NCBI GenBank assembly: GCA_028564705.1
Contig: JAPXFQ010002924.1
Coordinates: 587,001 to 651,000 of the forward strand
DNA: 64,000 nucleotides
From: Apricaphanius iberus
Lineage: Eukaryota > Chordata > Actinopteri > Cyprinodontiformes > Aphaniidae
Reading direction: 5' to 3'
The notes under the pieces are model-generated. The model saw only the letters and a program-made list of their open reading frames with translations. It was not told the origin of the DNA and did no database searches. Shown here in pieces: positions 47,054 to 60,205 of the stretch (positions are counted from its first letter, which is position 1; the number at the start of each line of letters is the position of its first letter). Position numbers and translations under genes: made by a program.

Positions 47054-49659
47054 AAAGAGATATATAAATAATCTTGTGTTTTGGAACTTCAGGAAGTCTG
47101 TAATTGTTAAATTTATTGGTGAATTAATTCTAATTTAATGATTTATGGGCCTACAAAAGTAAGGAACAAGAGTTTTTTTTTTTTTATGACCCTTGCAGAA
47201 AATCTCCAAGACTGTGAATGAAGCATAACTAGCAGATATATTTTTTTAGGTCTTTATTTTCACAAATGCATGTACCCTAATGTCATTTCTCCCCAAAACA
47301 TCTGCACTTCAGAGCAGCTGCAGTCATGTGAAAGTTGGTGGAAATGGTGATGTTGAAACAATCTATAGTTAAAAATTGATGTACAGTGAAAGTCTGAATC
47401 CTTCGTCGCTCTCATTTCTGGCCAATGTAACTCTGTTTCCATGGCAACCTCTCCTTGAGTATTCCGAATTGCAGCGATGCACTAAACTTAGATTTTTTTT
47501 TTTGTTCCTAATGTATAGGAATCATTACACAGTTTCAGTTATGAATAAGGGAAATTTATGATACTGAATATAAAGTAAGATCGCTGCATCAACAAGGCTG
47601 CCATTTATTGGGGACAATCTTGTTTGAATTATGAAAAGCACTCAGAGGCAGTGCTGTGGCATCAAAACCTCACCAAAACAGGTAATACAGCACAGAAAGA
47701 ATGAGTTAAAGCATTTATGAGCCCTGCTTTATGTCTACAAAAAAATGGCTGCACAACTATCAGAGTAACTTGTTGAAAAGAAAACTAGTTAAAACACTCT
47801 CCTCTGTGGTAGAGTTTCACCATCACTTTCTACTGGATACGAAAGGGGAAAATATTTCACTCATTGTTACATGGCAGCCTTTTTCTCTTGGAAAGTCTAA
47901 AAGATAATTGTGACTCAGGTTCTCTTTTTACATAGGAAACATAGTAGAATGAAAGAGCTCTGAATTGTCACTCTCTGTATATTGTATAAAAGGCAGAAGA
48001 GAACAAAATCTAACATCACCTTCATGATCACTCGTATGTGCTACATTTTACAAATAAGATCTGACAGATCATATCTTCACCTGAAGTAATGCCCTAATAG
48101 TTTTGTGACATGGACCAAAGAATGTTATAACAGGACCATAAAAGACAGGTATGGGAAGGGTCAATTATATGAATAAGTAGGATGAAAACTGTATTACGAT
48201 ATGGAGTTAAAAAGTTAAATACAGCAACTTATGTATAAAATGGATATTAAAAAAGTGATAAATATAGCTACATTATGCTATTTTTTTCCTGGCAAAGTAA
48301 GAAAATGACACAGGCACTCATCTTTCTCCAGCTGCCACTAACTGCCAAGCAACTAATGAATAGTGAACTTTAAGTCGGTTGTTCTGGTCTTCTGAAAAGG
48401 TCTGGTTTATTACCAGCTTGTTAGATTTTTTGGGATATTATTATAATAGTAGAGGGTCTGATTATATTCAGCATGAAGGCAAAACATTAGAACGAGATTT
48501 AATGACTGGAGTGACTTATCTTATTGCTGGTTGCACAGTAAAGGACGTAATAAACACAGAAAGTAGGCAGATATCACGTAATTTATTTTAAGTGTTATTT
48601 CGGCTTATTATAACATGTGACATTTTTTGCAGAAGGTTTTTCGGGGGAGGGGGTCTTTATTCAGTTACTATTCCTGTTAAAAGCAAAGGTAGAAGCAAAT
48701 TTAGCATATCTTTACATTTATATTTATATTTTTATTATTTTAATAATTTTACTTTTTAGCACCACAAATTGTCCATTCCCCTTGTACATTCAGATTCCAA
48801 TGGTTTTGATTGAATGAAGAAGTTTGTCTCCAAATGGAAATGGAAGAGGCATCTCTAGAATGATAAACAAAATAAGAGCAGTATCATTTAAAAAGAGGGA
48901 AAAAGTCCTCCTTGTCTTAACCCTAATATTTAGCTAATTCCACCAATTCTCAGTAAAATTCAAGTCAGAACTCTTGTTGCAGCACTTCAAAATGTTGATA
49001 TTACATACAAAAAACATAGAATTATAAAATAATTATAAAATTCAAAAGTTACTTTAAACCTAAATGTGTCTGGGGTAGTAATCGTTTTGGGCTTAGCTGT
49101 AACTCATGATGGTTTTCTGTTTTTGTCATATCCCAAAGGTTGGTCTCAGCTTTTTTCAGTCAGCTCTTCTTTCGCTTGTTCTTCCATACTGACACCCTGT
49201 AGCTCTGCTGTAGTGTTTTTGTTTAAGTATATTTTTTTATAAAAGACTATGTAATGTTTTATTGGCATTTGTATGGGTTGTAGCTGGTGTTCTTTCCTTC
49301 ATCTACATGGATGAGACCACAGGGTCTCAACAATGTCTAGACAGGTCTGCTTCATTTCGTTCTTCCAGTGTGTGAATCGCTGACTTAGCTGCATTGGTTG
49401 TATTGTTGTAACATCTGTCTGGGGTCCAGCTTGTGCCGCTTCCTTGTTAAGTGTTACTTTTTCAGCCTATGGATCTCCACTGCAAATTTTAAAAGGTTGT
49501 GAGGGAAATAATTACTGTGATATGTTCTTGTTTTGATAGATTGATAGATTTGTTTTGATAGATTAGATAGATTTTAGCATTTAATAAAAAGCTGATACTT
49601 TTATTGAGATTTCATTACAGAAATAAATCTTGTTTTTCTTTTACTGTAAAAACAAGGTT

Positions 49660-51410
49660 AGTTGAATCAATGTTTATGCCTGTAATAGATTATGGAGACA
49701 TCTTGTATATAAAGGCTCCTGTGCACTGTTTGAGCATGTGTTTCATAGTGCCTTGCGTTTTATAACAAACTGTCGGCCTCTTACCCGTCATTGTTTGTTA
49801 TATTCAAAAGTGAACTTGACTTCATTGCAGGCATGTCGACTGGTGCATTAGTGTGTTTTTATTTACAAAGCATTACTTGGAAATTTGCCTCTTTATTTAC
49901 CACATACTTTAACTAGAAGGCAGAGTCCATTCAGTCTTTGTATGAGTGAGCTTCTGCAACTTGTTGTTTCTAAGGTTCGAACTGAGCTGGGAAAGACTGG
50001 TTTTAGCTTTGCTGCTCCATCCACATGAAATCTGTTACCGAATGATTTAAAAATCAATGACTTGGTTTCTTTTAGGGCTGAACGATTTTGGAAAAGAATC
50101 TAATTGCGATTTTTTTTCTTCAATATTGCGATTGCGATTTAATGTGCAATTATTTTTGTGGGGCTTTTGTCATGCATTTTTTATTTAATGCAATCAAAAA
50201 TATTGTGTATTATAAACAGATTTTTATACATAATTTATTCTATTCCATAAGATTATTTACTTATTTTAAGACAAAAGCAAATATTAACAACTTTATCTAC
50301 TTTTAATCATCGCACTGGATGGTCATCGGTGTCCTTCTGCAATCAAGGTTTTCTTCCTTTTGATCCCAGCTAATAATTCCCTCCGGCTGCAATGTTTTCC
50401 TCCGTGTGGTTATCCAGGAAGTAGGATGCTCGAAGGAACAAGCTCTGATTTTTAATTCTCCATCGATCAAATGCACTTTCAGACTCTGGTATGACTCCGT
50501 ATTGCGGTCTGATCTCAGGTCAGTTGTTGCAAAATACTCCGCTGTTTTCGTTGCGGCTTTAAGTTTCTGTCTGCATTTTTTATACAGCGCAGGTAAAATG
50601 TGGCTAAAATGTGTGTGTGAGATTGAATCCTAGCTCATTCATTATGGTTAACAAAGCATACTTTTGGCTATAAAACCCGTTATAGCACAAATTATTTCAA
50701 TGTGCCGTTTTTTTATGTTTGTAAGGAGCGATTCTTTCAAACAAATTACATAACAAGCGATCCCTGTCGCCTCGAAGTTTGTTTACTGGAAATTTAAACA
50801 CTGGTGGCGGTCAGTTTAGCCGTGCAACTCTCATATATGGTGGTGTGATGTTTTTAGGTGTTGATAAAGGTTCGTACTGTAGCCTACCTTGTGAGGCAGC
50901 AACAATAGCAAGACGGGTTCTGCATTACCTGGCGTTGCGCAGCATCAACGTTTTCATAGCGGATATAATTTCTCACAACTCATGTTCTGTTCCTCTTTGG
51001 TACCAACTATTGTGCAGCATTGGATTCTGTTAAGCTTTAGGTCATTTTATAACTGGTTAAAGTGCAGCATTTCCTTTTCTTTCTGCATTGTTTGCAAGTC
51101 ACGTGACTTTAGCAGATATGTTTACATCAAGTCAAATCGCAGCCTTTGCGATTAGGAAATCGCATTTTACCAAATCGCGATTTAATTGCATATGCAATTA
51201 ATCGTTCAGCCCTAGTTTCTTTGAGCAGATTTAAGACTGATCAGGTCGAGTCCAGATTATCTATGTGTGTATGTTTTAACTGATTTTATGTGGAAATTGA
51301 TCTAATTTATGAATGCATTTATAATGCTGTAACTTGTTCTGCTGATCTGTCTGTCTTGGCCAGGTCTCCTTTGTAAAAGAGATTTTGTATCTCAATGGGA
51401 CTAACCTGGT
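49660..51410 (+). mobile_element. non-LTR retrotransposon C-terminal fragment, split by a hAT element
   Basis: Across frames one reads PVIDYGDILY, then YHSALRFIT-like and LGNLPLYLT, then RTELGKTGFSFAAPSTWN-type sequence. This is the C-terminal region after the reverse transcriptase in several fish LINEs. Coding-type sequence stops at 50064 and continues at 51223. The 3' end has GTAAAAGAGATTTTGTATCT, then CAATGGGACTAACCTGGTT. It is highly decayed, and I cannot assign the clade. Confidence 0.55.
50073..51214. mobile_element. hAT-type non-autonomous transposon with perfect 8-bp TSD
   Basis: The ends TAGGGCTGAACGAT and ATCGTTCAGCCCTA form a perfect 14-bp TIR. The 8-bp direct repeat GTTTCTTT flanks it (50065-50072 and 51215-51222). 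Subterminal sequence is rich in TTGCGATT motifs at both ends. At 1,142 bp it has the same TAGGGCTG terminus and nearly the same length as the element at 786-1856, which suggests a common transposase source. It splits a LINE fragment and holds no transposase frame. Confidence 0.88.
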
Positions 51411-51411
51411 T

Positions 51412-51624
51412 CATCCATCCATTTTCTGAACTGCTTCCTCTAGGGGTCGCGGGGGGGCTGGTGCCTATCTCCAGCAGCGGGCGAGAGGTTGGGTACACCC
51501 TGGACAGGTCGCCAGTCCATCACAGGTCACATAGAGACAGACAGGACAAACAACCATGGGGTACAAACCCACAACCTTCTTGCTGCAAGGCAACATTGCT
51601 AACCACTGCGCCACCGTGCAGCCC
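51412..51624 (-). repeat. tRNA-derived SINE (minus strand), near full length
   Basis: Read on the minus strand it has a head with GGCGCAGTGGTTAGCAATG and a degenerate B box (GGTTGTGGGTTTGTACC). The body runs through GACAGACAGG-complement sequence and CTGTGATGGACTGGCGACC to a GGATGGATGAA tail. It gives the best view of the family's full structure and shows that the copies at 30148 and 32627 begin in the middle of the SINE. Confidence 0.75.
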
Positions 51625-54404
51625 TAACCCTAATTTATTAAATAATGCCAGAATATACTCTTGTATTCATAATTAAATAGATAATGTAAAGTAAAGTTCT
51701 CATGTTAACGTGGAGGAGTTTTCTATGCCTGAATCACACTGTAGGCACGCTGTGTGCTTAATGGTCCTGTATTACAGTTTTTGTGCACAAGTCTAAGTAC
51801 TTCAGCATCTTTTATTGCCTTTTAACCTCTTTGCTCATGGTCAAGTTTTTAAAGTAATACTTTTGGTGTTAAAAGAACCTGACATCCAGTATTTCCATGT
51901 TTCTACCAAGCCTTGTCAACAGGGTTAATGACAAATTAATGTAAATAATGGCAGTGGCAGCAAAGCAGCACATAACTCCTTCAAAGAGGTTAAGAGCTAT
52001 TTCTTTTATTTTTATTAATCATTGGCATGCCGGATTTTATATGTGCATTTCATCACAATGCTAATTTAATAAATAGTTAAAAAGGAAAAAGAATGTATTT
52101 TAGCGTATTTCCTGCTGATTACCAACTAGTGTCTTGTAAGGGAAATTTGGATAATATCCGTCACAAGTTCAATGAAAAGTGCACCACTGCTACATTGGTA
52201 TTGTCAGAATTTTTCCTTAAGAAAAATTTACATTAAAAACTGCATTTGACTTTGTTCAGCTTGTCTTAGTTTGGTATTAAAATGTGTTTGATGACTTGAA
52301 GCAGGTTTGACAAAAACATCAAAATGTCATTTCTTGACAAATCCTCATTGAGAACAAACAGAAAGTCGTGAGAAATTAAAGACTGGCATTAATAATTTGA
52401 CAAAAATATACCAGAACACAAGAATACTGTGTGATACGGTATACCCCAAACTTAATTACCTCGAAGAAGCACTTTTAGCGGCTGTCACCTGAATTAATCC
52501 TCCCCTGTATTACCTCATCAATCTTTCACATCCTAGTGGAGAGTTATGGCCCAATCTTTACAACATTCCACTTTATTGAGGTTTGATTTGTTTATTCACA
52601 GCTCGCTTAAGATCCAGCCCCAGAATTTCAATTAGGGCACAGACTTTACCACTCAGACCTTTTCCTTTTTTTTCAACCATTCTGTCTTAGATCTGAAGAT
52701 GTCTTGGGAATAATAAATATTGCCATTGGAGCGATGGCCTAAAATAAGTTTTCATCCATATGTGACTAAAGTAGTGAGTGTAGCCCAGTTTAGAGTTGGT
52801 TGTGCATACTGTTACCAGTTAATCGTTAAGAGATAAATACGTTAAATACAAGTTGTGAAAAATAGTCTCTACTTTATTAGATTTAGCTCAGGACAATAAG
52901 CTTAGGAAGACCCATACGCTTCAGGGTAGTAATATCTTCACATTAATAAGCAGAAGTTGGTTGAACAAAGTGATGAATCTATAAATGTATTTTCCTTCCC
53001 CATTAATCTGCTTCTTAGATTCATTAAAGATTTCATACAACATGATGGAACAAATTTGTCACTAAAAAACAATGAGAACTGCATCAAAGATGTTCATCCA
53101 TCAATTTTCTGTACTTGTTTAATCTTGTTTGCTAGGAACCAGAAGATGGATTCAGAAGTCAATCAGTAAACAGTGAAGTACAAATTTAAAGGGTTAGGAA
53201 TCTTTAGGCATTTCAAAATTCAATTTAATCACGAGTCTGATCACATTTTGTTAAAACTAAACAGCTGACCTCATTCAGAATAAAAAATTAGCCAAAGATC
53301 TCTTTTTTCATCAGTAGCTAAAACAATCCTTCGTGGTAATCTACCAAATAGGTTGCATTATTTTCCAGCTCATCCTTATTTAGGCCCCTGTGACCCTGAT
53401 TTACTGTTCTTTTTTGGTGCATGTGACACGCCAGCAGACACACAATGCATGGTTATGGTGACACGTGACTCTGTGACAATAACTATCCATGTATCACATG
53501 TTAGAGCTTTCCTGCCAGCTTGTAGTGGTCCTTTCACTTTGTTTTTGTCTTATTGTGGTTTGGAGGGATTGTCCTGTCGTGGGATTTTAACATGTTCCAA
53601 AGCGCAAAAACTCTGATTCATAAAACTCTGATTCATAACTGTTTTCAATGGTTCCAGATCCTTTGCAGGAAAAGTTGCAATGAACTTTGTAATTTGCCTC
53701 ACCCTTTCCAAGTCAGAGAGGATATTTGACATTGCTTGGTTGTTGGCCCTCTGGCTGACAACAAAAGCCAGAACATCCATCTTCGAGTGGAACCATCATA
53801 TACACTTCCTCATGTTGTCGTGTTTCAAAATATTTAATTTTAGTCTTATACAGCCTACTTACTGTATGGTTTGGGCTCTTATGCAGCCCATTTTAATTTT
53901 GGTGCATGTGACCTTATCATATGGTCAGGATAAACTGCTTGGATGTCTCCCTTACATCTTTCACAGCTGCGCCTTTTACATTCCTCAAAATCAGTTTTGA
54001 CATGTGACAATAATATTAGAATTGTCCATGTCTGCATGCATCAAATAACAGATTTTATCCTCCACCCCTATAGCTTAGACACATAGCCAATCCGCTATGG
54101 GGCAACACAGGGATATACAACCAGGGACACACAATTACTTAAAGCTGCAGTTCTGAGTTTTTGAGCAAGATAGATTTTGTTTTAATCCAATGTACCAAGG
54201 CCCCAAGGAAAATGACCCCAGCTATTGCTCCCTATAGCCCCACCTCTACAAATGAGGACATGCATCACCTGTGATTTCACAGCATGTCATTGTGCACTTT
54301 ACTAATAAAATGTTTTATTAATTTGACTGTCTTACCTTTTCAACAGAAATGTCACCAAATCTCCGTCGGTTTTAAAGCCTTTTAAGATTCAAAAGTATCT
54401 CCAT

Positions 54405-55160
54405 TGTTTAAAGGCACAGTGTGTAATTTTCGGCCAGTAGGGGACAGTGCATACCTAAATTATCACAAGCATGCGGTGGAAGCCCGTGAGAAGTATACGT
54501 GTGGTCAGCCAGTTCACTCCGTGATTAGGTAACTAGCGCCCGGTGTGTGAGCTCTGGGTTAGCTACTGATTCAAACTTCCTGTAGTAGGCGGGGAGAGCG
54601 CGACTCAAAACATAGTTGTCACTAAAGATGTGTAAAAAAAACAACCCAAAAAACACTTGTTCCGTGCGCTTTGTCAGTCCGGGCTCTTGTAGAAGTAAAG
54701 ATGGGCTTAGCTGAACAAAAGTTCTATTTAAAACCCCTCCCATCGCTCAGACATTGATCCAATCATTCCTCCATCTTCTGATCTGTGTCCTTCAAGCCAG
54801 TACTGATCTAACCAGCAATCATCCAGCCTGTTGAGACTCCTGCTCTGCAGCCTTTCAGCCCGATCTAGCCGACGTCCACTATCTTATCGCCACAGAGACC
54901 ACCTGCTTTTCTGCTCTACTGCTACCAGCGGCTATTAGCCTTCTTCCTCACCGACACCGCACAGCTTCTCCGTGCTGTCATGCTTTGCCTGCTCCACTGC
55001 TACCTGATCAGAGCCTTCTACAACCTATGGAACACGATAACAACCCAGATAACAGTTCCATTCCTCTAGGTAACCTGACCAAAATCAACCATCACTTACA
55101 GTTTTCCGATGTCCCAGATGCTGAAGCTGCAGCTGGTATCTTGTCTAATCTCTCTTCCAC
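54405..55160 (+). repeat. dispersed repeats including R1-family copy 3
   Basis: 54410-54470 has AAGGCACAGTGTGTAATTTT and GCCAGTAGGGGACAGTGC, a common fish dispersed-repeat motif. 54785-54960 matches 17890-18020 of repeat R1 (CAGTACTGATCTAACCAGC, CCCGATCTAGCCG, CTGCTCTACTGCTACC-type blocks). It runs into the minisatellite. Confidence 0.55.
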
Positions 55161-55162
55161 TG

Positions 55163-55510
55163 CTTGTGAAGCTGCTGCTGGTTTCTAGTCCACTATCCTG
55201 CTGCTTGTAAAGCTGCAGCTGGTATCTAGTCCACTATCCTGGTGCTTGTGAAGTTGCAGGGGGCTCTAGCCCACTGTCCTGCTGCTTGCAAAGCTGCAGC
55301 CTGTATCTCTCCCACTCTCTCTCCCACTGCTTGCAAAGCTGCAGAGGGTATCTAGTCTACTCTCATGCTGCTTGCAAAGCCGCAGTTGGTATCTATCCCA
55401 CTCTCTCTCCCACTGCTTGCAAAGCTGCAGCCGGTATCTAACTCCCTCTCGCTCCCACTGCTTGCAAAGCTGCAACTGGTATCTAGTCCAATCTCTCTCC
55501 CACTGCTTGC
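55163..55510. repeat. minisatellite, about 8 units of 41 or 45 bp
   Basis: Units begin GCTTG(C/T)(A/G)AAGCTGCAG and run through GGTATCTAGTCCACT to CTCTCTCCCACT or ATCCTGCT. They are 41 bp or, with an extra CTCC-rich block, 45 bp. The 45-bp units are a multiple of three, so the minus strand shows an apparent 15-residue periodic frame (KQWERE.DRYQLQLC). That is a by-product of the repeat. Confidence 0.85.
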
Positions 55511-56215
55511 TGGCCTTACTGTAGATGCCTTTCATTTCTGCTAAGCCCTTCCAATGCTTGCACTCTGCTCCACTGCCCGTTATACACACTTTCATTTCTT
55601 TAGTTTTTTCGAGAAATGTTTTGAATTCGCCATGCTTCGCCAGTCTGTGACATCATTTCAAACAATTGCTGCCAGGCAAATCAGTCGCTACCACTACTTG
55701 GTAGAAGTAAGAATGACATCACTTTACCGGACCAATCAGTCCATAGGTGGGCATGTTGTGTCACTTTGGACCAAGGCAGAGGTAGTCCAAAAAAAAGGGG
55801 TCGTCTCGGACTGGACACAGGTGGTTGAAACGTGGCAGAACAGTTCAATAACAGTTAAAAGTTAACAGTTAAAAAGTGACTAAAGTGACTAATTCTAGAA
55901 CTTTCCAACCCTAGTGGTAAAGGGGCATTAATCCTTGTTTTTCTTTATAAAGTTGAAAGGGTAGCCAGGGAATGGCACTTTCTTTAACAGAATTTTGCTC
56001 CATGTTCTCCATGACAGCTCTCTGCCATAATGACAACTGTAAACAGAAGCACACAGAGCGGTCTGTGTACAGAGCCCCATCCTCACCGGTTCAGACGGTG
56101 CACATGCACATTTATTGACAGCTGACAATGCAGGAACTATTCTGTGGGCTAAAAACATTCGCCAGTCAGTGTGAATTGCATAGTGGTCTTCAGAAGAAAA
56201 TGGTAAAATGGCCTG

Positions 56216-56465
56216 TATTGTGTAACACTTTACTTAGTCCATATGGACCCCAAAGCGCTTTGCGCTACATGCAGTCATTCAACCATTCACATTGGTGATG
56301 GTAAGGTACATTGTAGTCACACCTGCCCTGGGGCGCACTGACAGGCACCACAGGGCCATCTGACCACCACCAGTAGGCAACGGGTGAAGTGTTTTGCCCA
56401 AGGACATAACTGCCGAGACAGACTGAGCCAATTACAGGACGAACACCCAACTCCTGAGCTACAGT
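56216..56465 (-). repeat. common fish dispersed repeat (SINE- or LINE-tail-like)
   Basis: Contains CCAAAGCGCTTTGCGCTACA, GCCCTGGGGCGCACTGACAG, ACCACCACCAGTAGGCAACG and GTGTTTTGCCCAAGGACATA in the order I recall from a widespread fish repeat. Class not established. Confidence 0.5.
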
Positions 56466-57599
56466 GTAACATGTTGTGAACAGATGTTGTGAACAAATGT
56501 TGTAGAACACCATCAATATATCACAGTATAGAACAAAACTATAATTTGAAAGATTTCTAAAAATTTGATAGATAGATCATTTCTCCGGACTGAAATTGAA
56601 GTTGAACATATTATGGAGTGTGAGAAAAAACCTAACTACCCAGAAAAAATCCCAGTGACATATCAGGACCATTCACTTATAATACCAGAAACTATTTTTA
56701 CCACAGATGAAGGTAAACTACCGTGAAAAATAATACTTAACCAGAAACATCACAGAGTTTCTGATGCAGGGGACGTTGTTAAGAATTGTGTGGGTTAACA
56801 ATCCAACAACCAACCATTTTGACTGTTCCACTTGTACCTTTGTTATTCCTAAACCTGGTCTACAAAATCATTACTTTGGTTATCAGTCCCAGTGCAAGTA
56901 CTGTGATGTTATATTAACAAAAGGACAACGTAATAGATAATAGAGAAAACTGAAGAGCTTAAAAAATTTGTACCGAAGTATTTTAAAAGATATTTCCAAA
57001 GTGACTAATTCAATACAACTTTGCTTTTTTCTTTTGCTTGTGCCCCCCTGGTTTGATTAGAAATGTACTAAAAAGACCAGCTTATCTGCCTTTGTGAGGT
57101 ACAGGTCCTTGCCTCTTTGCAATACCTTCTCACCTAAATAAGGATCTGATTAATTGGAGCAACTGGAAAAAATGATCATCATTATAAACATTTTAACTCA
57201 ATGCACAGAATTACTCAAAATGAACAAATATAATGAATGATGCCTCTGTTCTATTATATTTCCACTGCCACTTTTCTCACTATTTTACATGCTGCTGTGT
57301 TTGTCATTAGACTTGTCAGGTCTCATAAACTGATGCATAGGAAACCGCTTTAGTGTTCTTTGTGAACAGTGAGGTTTTGTTTTAAAGATTAAGTTCTTCT
57401 TAGAGAGTTGTCAATTTTTATCAACCTCATAAATTGCATTATAAACTTGGACATTTAATTATTTTTTTGTAAAAGCTCTTTTTTAGTATGGAATGATGAT
57501 AAAATGTAAAACTCCAAAATGTTCTAGCAAAGTGAGAATCGGGTGATCAACTTCAATCTGTTGTGAATTTTTTTCAAATCCTTATAAGGTCCAAAATAA

Positions 57600-58560
57600 T
57601 CCTACAGACCTAAATACATACAGCCACAAAAGTATTTGGTTAAATTTTTCATAGAAACCTGGAGAGAAATCCCACACTTTTTATAGTTATTAACAATGTT
57701 TTGCACATTTTACAACTCTTGTTAAATTTATAGAAATGTTAGGTTTATTGAAAAGAAGCATTTAAAAAGTATGGTTTCGTTACACATGTATGACTTTTGA
57801 TAATAGTCTATGGATTTTCAAAAGTGTTGAGATTGGGACCAATACTGGGGCCAATGCTGGTACAGCAGTCTCGCTATCCACAGAGAAGCAATTTTACTAT
57901 AAAAATGGACTGAGAGGTTATCAATCAAGAAAGAAGCCCCTGCTCCAAAATCAATAACTTCAAATCCAGTATTTGCTTCTGCCCACATGAACAAGTTTTA
58001 TATTTTCTGGTAAATCTTTCATAATTAGTAGTGACCTATTTCACTACAATATATTTGGAAGAGTCAAATTGAACCTCTGAAACTGAAAAACAATGGAATC
58101 ACTGTCAGCATCATGTTATGGGTCTGTTTTGCTCCCAGTGGTACTGATGCTTTGCAAAAGATTGGTAGGATTATGAAAGTAAACTATATCCAAATTCATC
58201 AACTGGCAAAAGGTTGAAACTTGAACAGAAGTAGATTTTCCAGCTTTACAAAGATCCCAAACACACATCAAAATGGATGTTGGAATGGATAAAGATTGGT
58301 TTTTAATTAGGCTACTCAAAAAGCTCTTAAGCACGGCAAGAAAATGTCCTATCAGAGTTATGCCGGAATCCTTCCAATAACTAAAAAAAGTGTGCAGTTA
58401 CAGAATCGATAACTGCAGCTTGTAATATTTAACCAACCATCACAACATTAGATGCCTGTAACTGAGGTTGTATATATAATTTTAACAATGTGGAAACTAA
58501 AAGCAAATTAAAACCAATCATTTTGTGTAAAAAATATTTTGTTTTGAAAGCTAAGGTTGT
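57600..58560 (+). mobile_element. decayed Tc1-like transposon relic
   Basis: CAGCCACAAAAGTATTTGG near 57622 resembles a Tc1 end. At 58105-58160 the reading MLWVCFAPSGTDALQK corresponds to the transposase segment before the second aspartate, and 58255-58290 gives DPKHTSKW. Stops interrupt all frames. Confidence 0.5.
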
Positions 58561-59079
58561 AAAAGAAAAGTAACCGCCAAGTTATTATGGCATTCGTGCT
58601 GGGGAGGAAAGTATGTGAACCAAAAGATTCTGAAAGCCCTTGTTGAATAACATGCAAAATGAAGAGTAGAAGGCAATTCAAAAAGTAAAAAACTGAGTGA
58701 AAGATGTAGTGAAACCTAACTCTTACAAACTGTTTTTCAACTCAGGCTTCATTGTGTGACTATTCATAAGTAAAAACTCCAGAATGACATTTCTGCAGTT
58801 TGCTGTCACCATTTCATGTCACTGCTTCAGGACTCAAAGGACACCCATATCAGAGATGTCAAAGGCAGAATTTCACGTCAGGGGAAGGGAGGCGGTTGGT
58901 GTCTCTGTGGGCCCTGAGTGAGTGTCAGTGTGTACAGGTGGTTGAACAAGGCTAGGCTAGCAGCCAGTAGCACACCCTCGCTCATCTTTATATGAAATAT
59001 CTGCTGCTGTGCCGCTCTGCAAGCAACTGACCATTGTTGAAGTAATAATAAAAAGTGCTTTGAAATATATTCATATTCC

Positions 59080-59290
59080 AAGAACATTTTCAAATTTTAT
59101 AACATTACAACGAAAGCTCAATTTATTTTATTGAATTTTTTGACAGACCAAGTAGTGCATAACTGTAAAGTAGGAGGAAAATGATATATGATTTTCACAT
59201 GTTTTGTACAAATATACATCTGAAGGGTGTGTAGTATACATGTGCATTCAGCCCCTTTCACTCTTATACTCATAAATAAAACGTAATTCA
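59080..59290 (+). mobile_element. Tc1-like leader fragment
   Basis: TTGACAGACCAAGTAGTGCA, then GGAGGAAAATGATATATGAT and GTGCATTCAGCCCCTTTCAC, matches the 5' non-coding part of the Tc1 family whose later part is seen at 61.7-63.6 kb. No transposase part follows. Confidence 0.5.
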
Positions 59291-59409
59291 TTAAATTGCT
59301 TTAAAAAAACCAAATTACTAAATATTGTGTACCTTTATGTATGTTTATCTTAGAATCCAGGTATTTTTCTAGGTCTTAGAAGTTTCTGTGGGAATATTAG
59401 TGAACAAAC

Positions 59410-59637
59410 AGCACCAGCTGGTACCATTGTCTGGCAGTCATTGTATGAGAGGCAGGATACAAACAACTACGCATGTGCACACTCATAAAAGCAATTTAGA
59501 GGAACCAATCAACCTAACAGTTATGTTTTTGGACTGTGGGAGGAAGCCAGAGTACACAGAGGGAACCCCATAGGGATTCAAAACCGGGCCTTCTTGCTGC
59601 ACGGCAGCAGTGCTACCAACTTCCCCACTGTGCATCC
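59410..59637 (-). repeat. tRNA-derived SINE (minus strand), degenerate
   Basis: It contains TGTTTTTGGACTGTGGGAGG, a GCCAGAGTACACAGAGGGAA block, then CCTTCTTGCTGCACGGCAGC and a final CACTGTGCATCC, the complement of the SINE head. The 3' half is heavily diverged. Confidence 0.6.
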
Positions 59638-60205
59638 TTCACCCTGCTACTTTTCTCTTCTACTATTCTCCAGTTTTATTATTTGCTGTTATTTCGGCTG
59701 TTAATGTTGTTTTCTCAGGGTTTTTCTGTTCATATAAGCTACAACTAGGCCGGCATCCTGCTCACCTGTGATGCCTTCTTAGAGAGGGTCATCGACAGGG
59801 ATTAGGCTCCCTGAATATCCTCCTCGTCCTGTTACCAACGTTTTTACTTTCTTTAACATAGAAAGAACTCTTACATCAGCTCTTTTGTTCTTTCTTTGTC
59901 TCTGCTCTGTCTTCTCAAACCCCCAGTTGGTTGTAGTAGATTGCCGCTCTCATTTAAATAGGCTCTGCTGGAAGCATCTTCCTCTTAAAGGGGAGTTTTT
60001 TTCTCTCCACTGTCACTACATGCTTGCTCAGTACGATTGATTGCTGCGAAGTCAATGACCCGACACAATCGGCTGAGATTCCTCAAACAGAAAACTTGAA
60101 TGTATGTGAAATTGAGATTGAATAACTTTTCTTGTAAAGTGCCTTGAGATGACATCTGCTATTAACTGGCACTTTATAAATAAACTGAATTAAACTGAAA
60201 TTTAA
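59638..60205 (+). mobile_element. L2-like LINE 3' UTR fragment
   Basis: It parallels 21830-22440 block by block: TTTTCTCTTCTACTA, GCCGGCATCCTGCTCA, CTGTCTTCTCAAACCC, GGGAGTTTTTTTCTCTCCAC, AAAGTGCCTTGAGATGACAT, then a TAAATAAACTGAATTAAAC tail. It is 5'-truncated and non-coding. Confidence 0.7.

Noticed and set aside
55163..55510. CRISPR-like array of direct repeats
   Set aside because: Units are contiguous and vary throughout, with no conserved repeat separated by unique spacers, and the genome is a vertebrate one.
55266..55595. 109-codon minus-strand frame with 15-residue repeats
   Set aside because: Periodicity comes from the minisatellite unit length. There is no start context, motif or conservation evidence.
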